NCBI GenBank assembly: GCA_017427545.1
Contig: JAFRSO010000010.1
Coordinates: forward strand, 1 to 41,640
Source of the DNA: Selenomonadaceae bacterium
Lineage (GTDB): Bacteria; Bacillota; Negativicutes; Selenomonadales; Selenomonadaceae
Length of the DNA: 41,640 bases
Direction of reading: 5' to 3'
A program made the translations under genes and the position numbers. Below, in pieces: positions 39,961-41,640 of the stretch. How positions within the stretch are numbered: the stretch's first letter is position 1; every line of letters starts with the position of its first letter. The notes under the pieces are model-generated. The model was given only the letters and a program-made list of their open reading frames with translations, made no database searches and was not told where the DNA came from.

Positions 39961-40267
39961 CGTCCTCGTCGAGCGTCTCAATCAAAAAACTCACGGGGCG
40001 GAAGCCGTCATTGCAGGATAGGAGCGCGGATTTCGGATTTTTCATCCAGCCGCCGTAAAAATTTTCTGCGCCATGTGACAGAGCCAAAATAAACGGTGAC
40101 AACGTTTCCCACGCGCTCAAACAAAAACCTTCGGGGCGTTTCCAACCGTTTGCAATGAAAATTTGCCCCTCCTCCATGTCACAGGCATTTTCAATCGGAT
40201 TTTCGTAGCGGGCAATCAAATCGTCGTAGCGAGCCTTCCGAATCACGGTAATTTTAATTTTTTTCAT
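39953..40267 (-). CDS. TIGR04076-family protein
   Basis: 104 residues beginning MKKIKITVIRKARYDDLIAR, then ACDMEEGQIFIANGWKRPEG, CLSAWETLSPFILALSHGAE, and CNDGFRPVSFLIE. This is the pattern I know from TIGR04076 proteins, which are common in anaerobes and have no known function. Conserved cysteines suggest metal or redox chemistry (inference). AAAGGATTTG lies just before the ATG at 40267, chosen over a TTG at 40291. It overlaps the convergent gene by 8 bp at the 3' ends. Confidence 0.75.
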   Translation of the reverse strand: MKKIKITVIRKARYDDLIARYENPIENACDMEEGQIFIANGWKRPEGFCLSAWETLSPFILALSHGAENFYGGWMKNPKSALLSCNDGFRPVSFLIETLDEDAT

Positions 40268-40292
40268 GATATCAAATCCTTTCCAATGCAAA

Positions 40293-40320
40293 ACAACCGA
40301 CTTTCAAGCCGGCTGTTTTT
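40293..40320. terminator. Terminator-like hairpin upstream of the TIGR04076 gene
   Basis: ACAACCGACTT and AAGCCGGCTGT pair with two mismatches, followed by a T run on plus and by TTGTTTTG on minus. It would stop transcripts coming from the right into the minus-strand gene, or plus transcripts going right. Confidence 0.45.
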
Positions 40321-40573
40321 ATTTCTATTTAATGACTGATCAAGTTTTTTGTGGCGACACTCGATTGAGCTGTCCCGCTTGAGAGTCCCTCTATATTCAA
40401 CGTACCTTTCAACGCTCTTGCTTTCAATCGTTACCTTACTTTCAACACTTTTTATATCGTGATTTTAGGACAGCGTCTTTAGCCGAAAATAAAATCAAGA
40501 TTAAGAGTTGATTAAAAATTAATAAAAATAGAGCTTGATATGATGCCATTTAGAATCAGCTGTTTGATTTTGA

Positions 40574-40837
40574 GTGGAAGCGTCGTCCATTAGAGTGTAC
40601 GTCATGCGGCAGGTGATTCGTAAGGTGCGGGCTAATTCGGAACAGCTCAATTCTGCGGTTACGATAGAAATAGCAAGGAAGTCTATTGAACCCATTTATA
40701 TGCAAAGCGAGATAAAAAATAAAGCGCGAGTGCGGCAAATAGTTGACTTCAGGGAATACGCCTTGGGGCAAAAGAAATGCCGACAGACTGCGACGGGCTT
40801 ATCGAGTGGCACAATCAAGCTTATGTCCTCTGATTGA
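40574..40837 (+). CDS. Doubtful 87-codon frame in degraded DNA
   Basis: Opens TTG at 40574 and reads VMRQVIRKVRANSEQLNSAV, then FREYALGQKK. Basic and helical-looking, with no ribosome binding site at the TTG and no family I recognise. It may be a fragment. Listed because nothing else explains the stretch. Confidence 0.2.
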   Translation: MEASSIRVYVMRQVIRKVRANSEQLNSAVTIEIARKSIEPIYMQSEIKNKARVRQIVDFREYALGQKKCRQTATGLSSGTIKLMSSD

Positions 40838-40973
40838 ATTACGAGAAAGACGGAGTTAAACACACCGCCTGCGACGTGATTGTCGACAACCTTTATTTCT
40901 GCGAGATTGCAAAAAAGACGACAGTTATAAGCCGGAAGATATGCCCTTCGCCCCCGGCGACACGCTTTTTTGA
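40834..40973 (+). pseudogene. Single-stranded DNA-binding protein remnant
   Basis: NYEKDGVKHTACDVIVDNLY then FCE is the last strand pair of an SSB OB-fold (compare the usual YEDKNGVKR...E). After a frame change near 40905 it continues KKDDSYKPEDMPFAPGDTLF to a stop at 40971-40973, like an acidic SSB tail. The N-terminal two thirds are absent. SSB genes of this type travel on phages and conjugative elements. Confidence 0.5.
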
Positions 40974-41110
40974 GGTGACAAATACCGCAGTTCTTATCGC
41001 CATATTGTTACACTAAGCTCATTCCAAAATGCTTTGATGAGGGCTACTAGCACGATAGTACCGTTGAGCAAGTTTGCCGTAAAAGGCAAGAAAAATTTTG
41101 GGAGATAGTC

Positions 41111-41276
41111 ATGAAGCTTGAGAGGAAAGGGAGAAAAGTTTTGCTTAATGGCAGACCTATACATTTTCCGCCACCATTTCAGCAAGACGGGATGGGAAAA
41201 ATTTTTACAGGACGTTGAAAAGTATGGACGGATACATGTAGCAATCGTGTTTGTCGAAAAAGGAAAGGGTGATTGA
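41111..41276 (+). pseudogene. Small broken frame, unknown family
   Basis: ATG with GGGAGAT upstream starts MKLERKGRKVLLNGRPIHFP and stops early. A neighbouring frame continues RHHFSKTGWEKFLQDVEKYG then RIHVAIVFVEKGKGD to a stop at 41274-41276. A single-base change near 41170 would join them into one protein of about 55 residues. Unknown function. Confidence 0.4.
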
Positions 41277-41277
41277 A

Positions 41278-41457
41278 ATGAGATATGAGCAGTGACGCGA
41301 GGATATGACCGACGATGATTGGGCGGACATGGAGCGCGAAGCAGAACACCAAGAGAACTTTCGGTTGGAAAAGCTTTATGGGGCGGTCAGAACATTCGAG
41401 CCGAAATGGAAAGATAATATCCGGTTTTATCCGAAGTCGGTGAGAGACCGGCTATGA
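41278..41457 (+). pseudogene. Small frame with an in-frame TGA, unknown family
   Basis: ATG at 41278, with AAAGGGTGA upstream, gives MRYEQ, then TGA at 41293-41295, then REDMTDDDWADMEREAEHQE and a C-terminus FYPKSVRDRL, stop at 41455-41457. A tryptophan codon (TGG) at the stop would give a 59-residue acidic protein. It directly follows the broken frame before it, as in small phage-gene strings. Confidence 0.4.
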
Positions 41458-41491
41458 AAAGTCAAGAGGTTGAAGCCGGAACATAAGATTT

Positions 41492-41640
41492 ATTATCCTT
41501 AAGGACGGCGAAAATAATGGCAAGGATTTTGTGACAAACATGCCCAATGGCAGTCAAATGGTCTTTACCTTCAGAACGTTTCTTCTGATAAAAGAGACTG
41601 ATAGAAGGGTCTTTAAAAGCAGCAACGTTAGCGGCAAGCC
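41492..41640 (+). other. Open frame running off the right edge
   Basis: Reads IILKDGENNGKDFVTNMPNG then MVFTFRTFLLIKETDRRVFK without a stop to the edge. There is no start codon or ribosome binding site in view, so it may be the inner part of a broken gene that continues beyond the window. Confidence 0.3.

Larger units (their letters stand above)
40321..41640. other. Degraded region without intact genes
   Basis: About 1.3 kb with short broken frames, stop codons in otherwise protein-like stretches, and low coding density, unlike the dense left part. It contains an SSB-like remnant (40834-40973) and two small broken frames near 41111 and 41278. It looks like the decayed end of a prophage or other mobile element. 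Confidence 0.6.

Overview
The window looks like chromosomal DNA of a diderm Firmicute, most likely a member of the Negativicutes (Selenomonas-like). This is inferred from gene content. There are Gram-negative envelope functions (TonB, a lipid A/LPS-type phosphoethanolamine transferase, a Tat-exported uptake hydrogenase with b-type cytochrome, a large RTX protein). These sit beside Firmicute-style strong Shine-Dalgarno sites (AGGAGG, GGGAG) and many TTG/GTG starts. No rRNA, tRNA, CRISPR array or intact insertion sequence was recognised.

Layout. 1-3750: the first codons of an EcoRI-type adenine methyltransferase (minus, cut by the window edge), tonB, a divergent eukaryotic-type hexokinase with a clean terminator, then a gene graveyard (DUF4417 remnant, frameshifted toxin tail, immunity-like gene with an in-frame stop, last codons of a type IIG restriction enzyme). 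3756-9457: a transmembrane Ser/Thr kinase and a type III restriction-modification system (mod, res). Between mod and res is a promoter-hairpin-terminator block that may be a small RNA. 9458-14972: ilvB, an MTAP/PNP-type phosphorylase, a Gfo/Idh/MocA oxidoreductase, a small unknown gene, a hotdog thioesterase and an LPP20-like secreted protein. 14944-18342: a hicBA-type toxin-antitoxin pair between two perfect 85-bp direct repeats, then a 904-residue RTX protein. 18345-22879 (minus): hisC, hisB and a type IIG (MmeI-like) restriction-modification enzyme fused onto the his genes with a 3-nt gap. 23088-30320: rsmG, a proline-rich secreted protein, a CNNM/HlyC-family membrane protein and the hydrogenase operon hyaABC. 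30412-33825 (minus): LysR regulator, thymidylate kinase, phosphoethanolamine transferase with a G9 tract at its 5' end. 34098-39960: a lone ABC ATPase, then an operon of a 1071-residue zinc-ribbon/Fn3-like protein, a zinc-ribbon P-loop GTPase and a small secreted protein. 39953-41640: a TIGR04076-like gene, then degraded DNA with an SSB-like remnant.

Three themes connect the window. (1) Defence and conflict: three restriction-modification loci plus the remnant of a fourth, one hicBA pair and a dead toxin-immunity pair lie among housekeeping genes. (2) At least ten intergenic elements are built from tandem 7-bp (once 8-bp) units, mostly as imperfect palindromes (for example GGAACTA, GAAAGTA, GGGAATA, GGAGTTA on one arm and the complement on the other). 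They sit tightly between genes, often supplying the stop codon of the gene before and the ribosome binding site of the gene after. (3) Two small accessory loci (13198-13530 and hicBA) are each bracketed by direct duplications of neighbouring non-coding DNA, which suggests a common insertion or duplication mechanism.

The least explained items are the heptamer repeat family, the candidate RNA between mod and res, and the zinc-ribbon/Fn3 plus GTPase operon.
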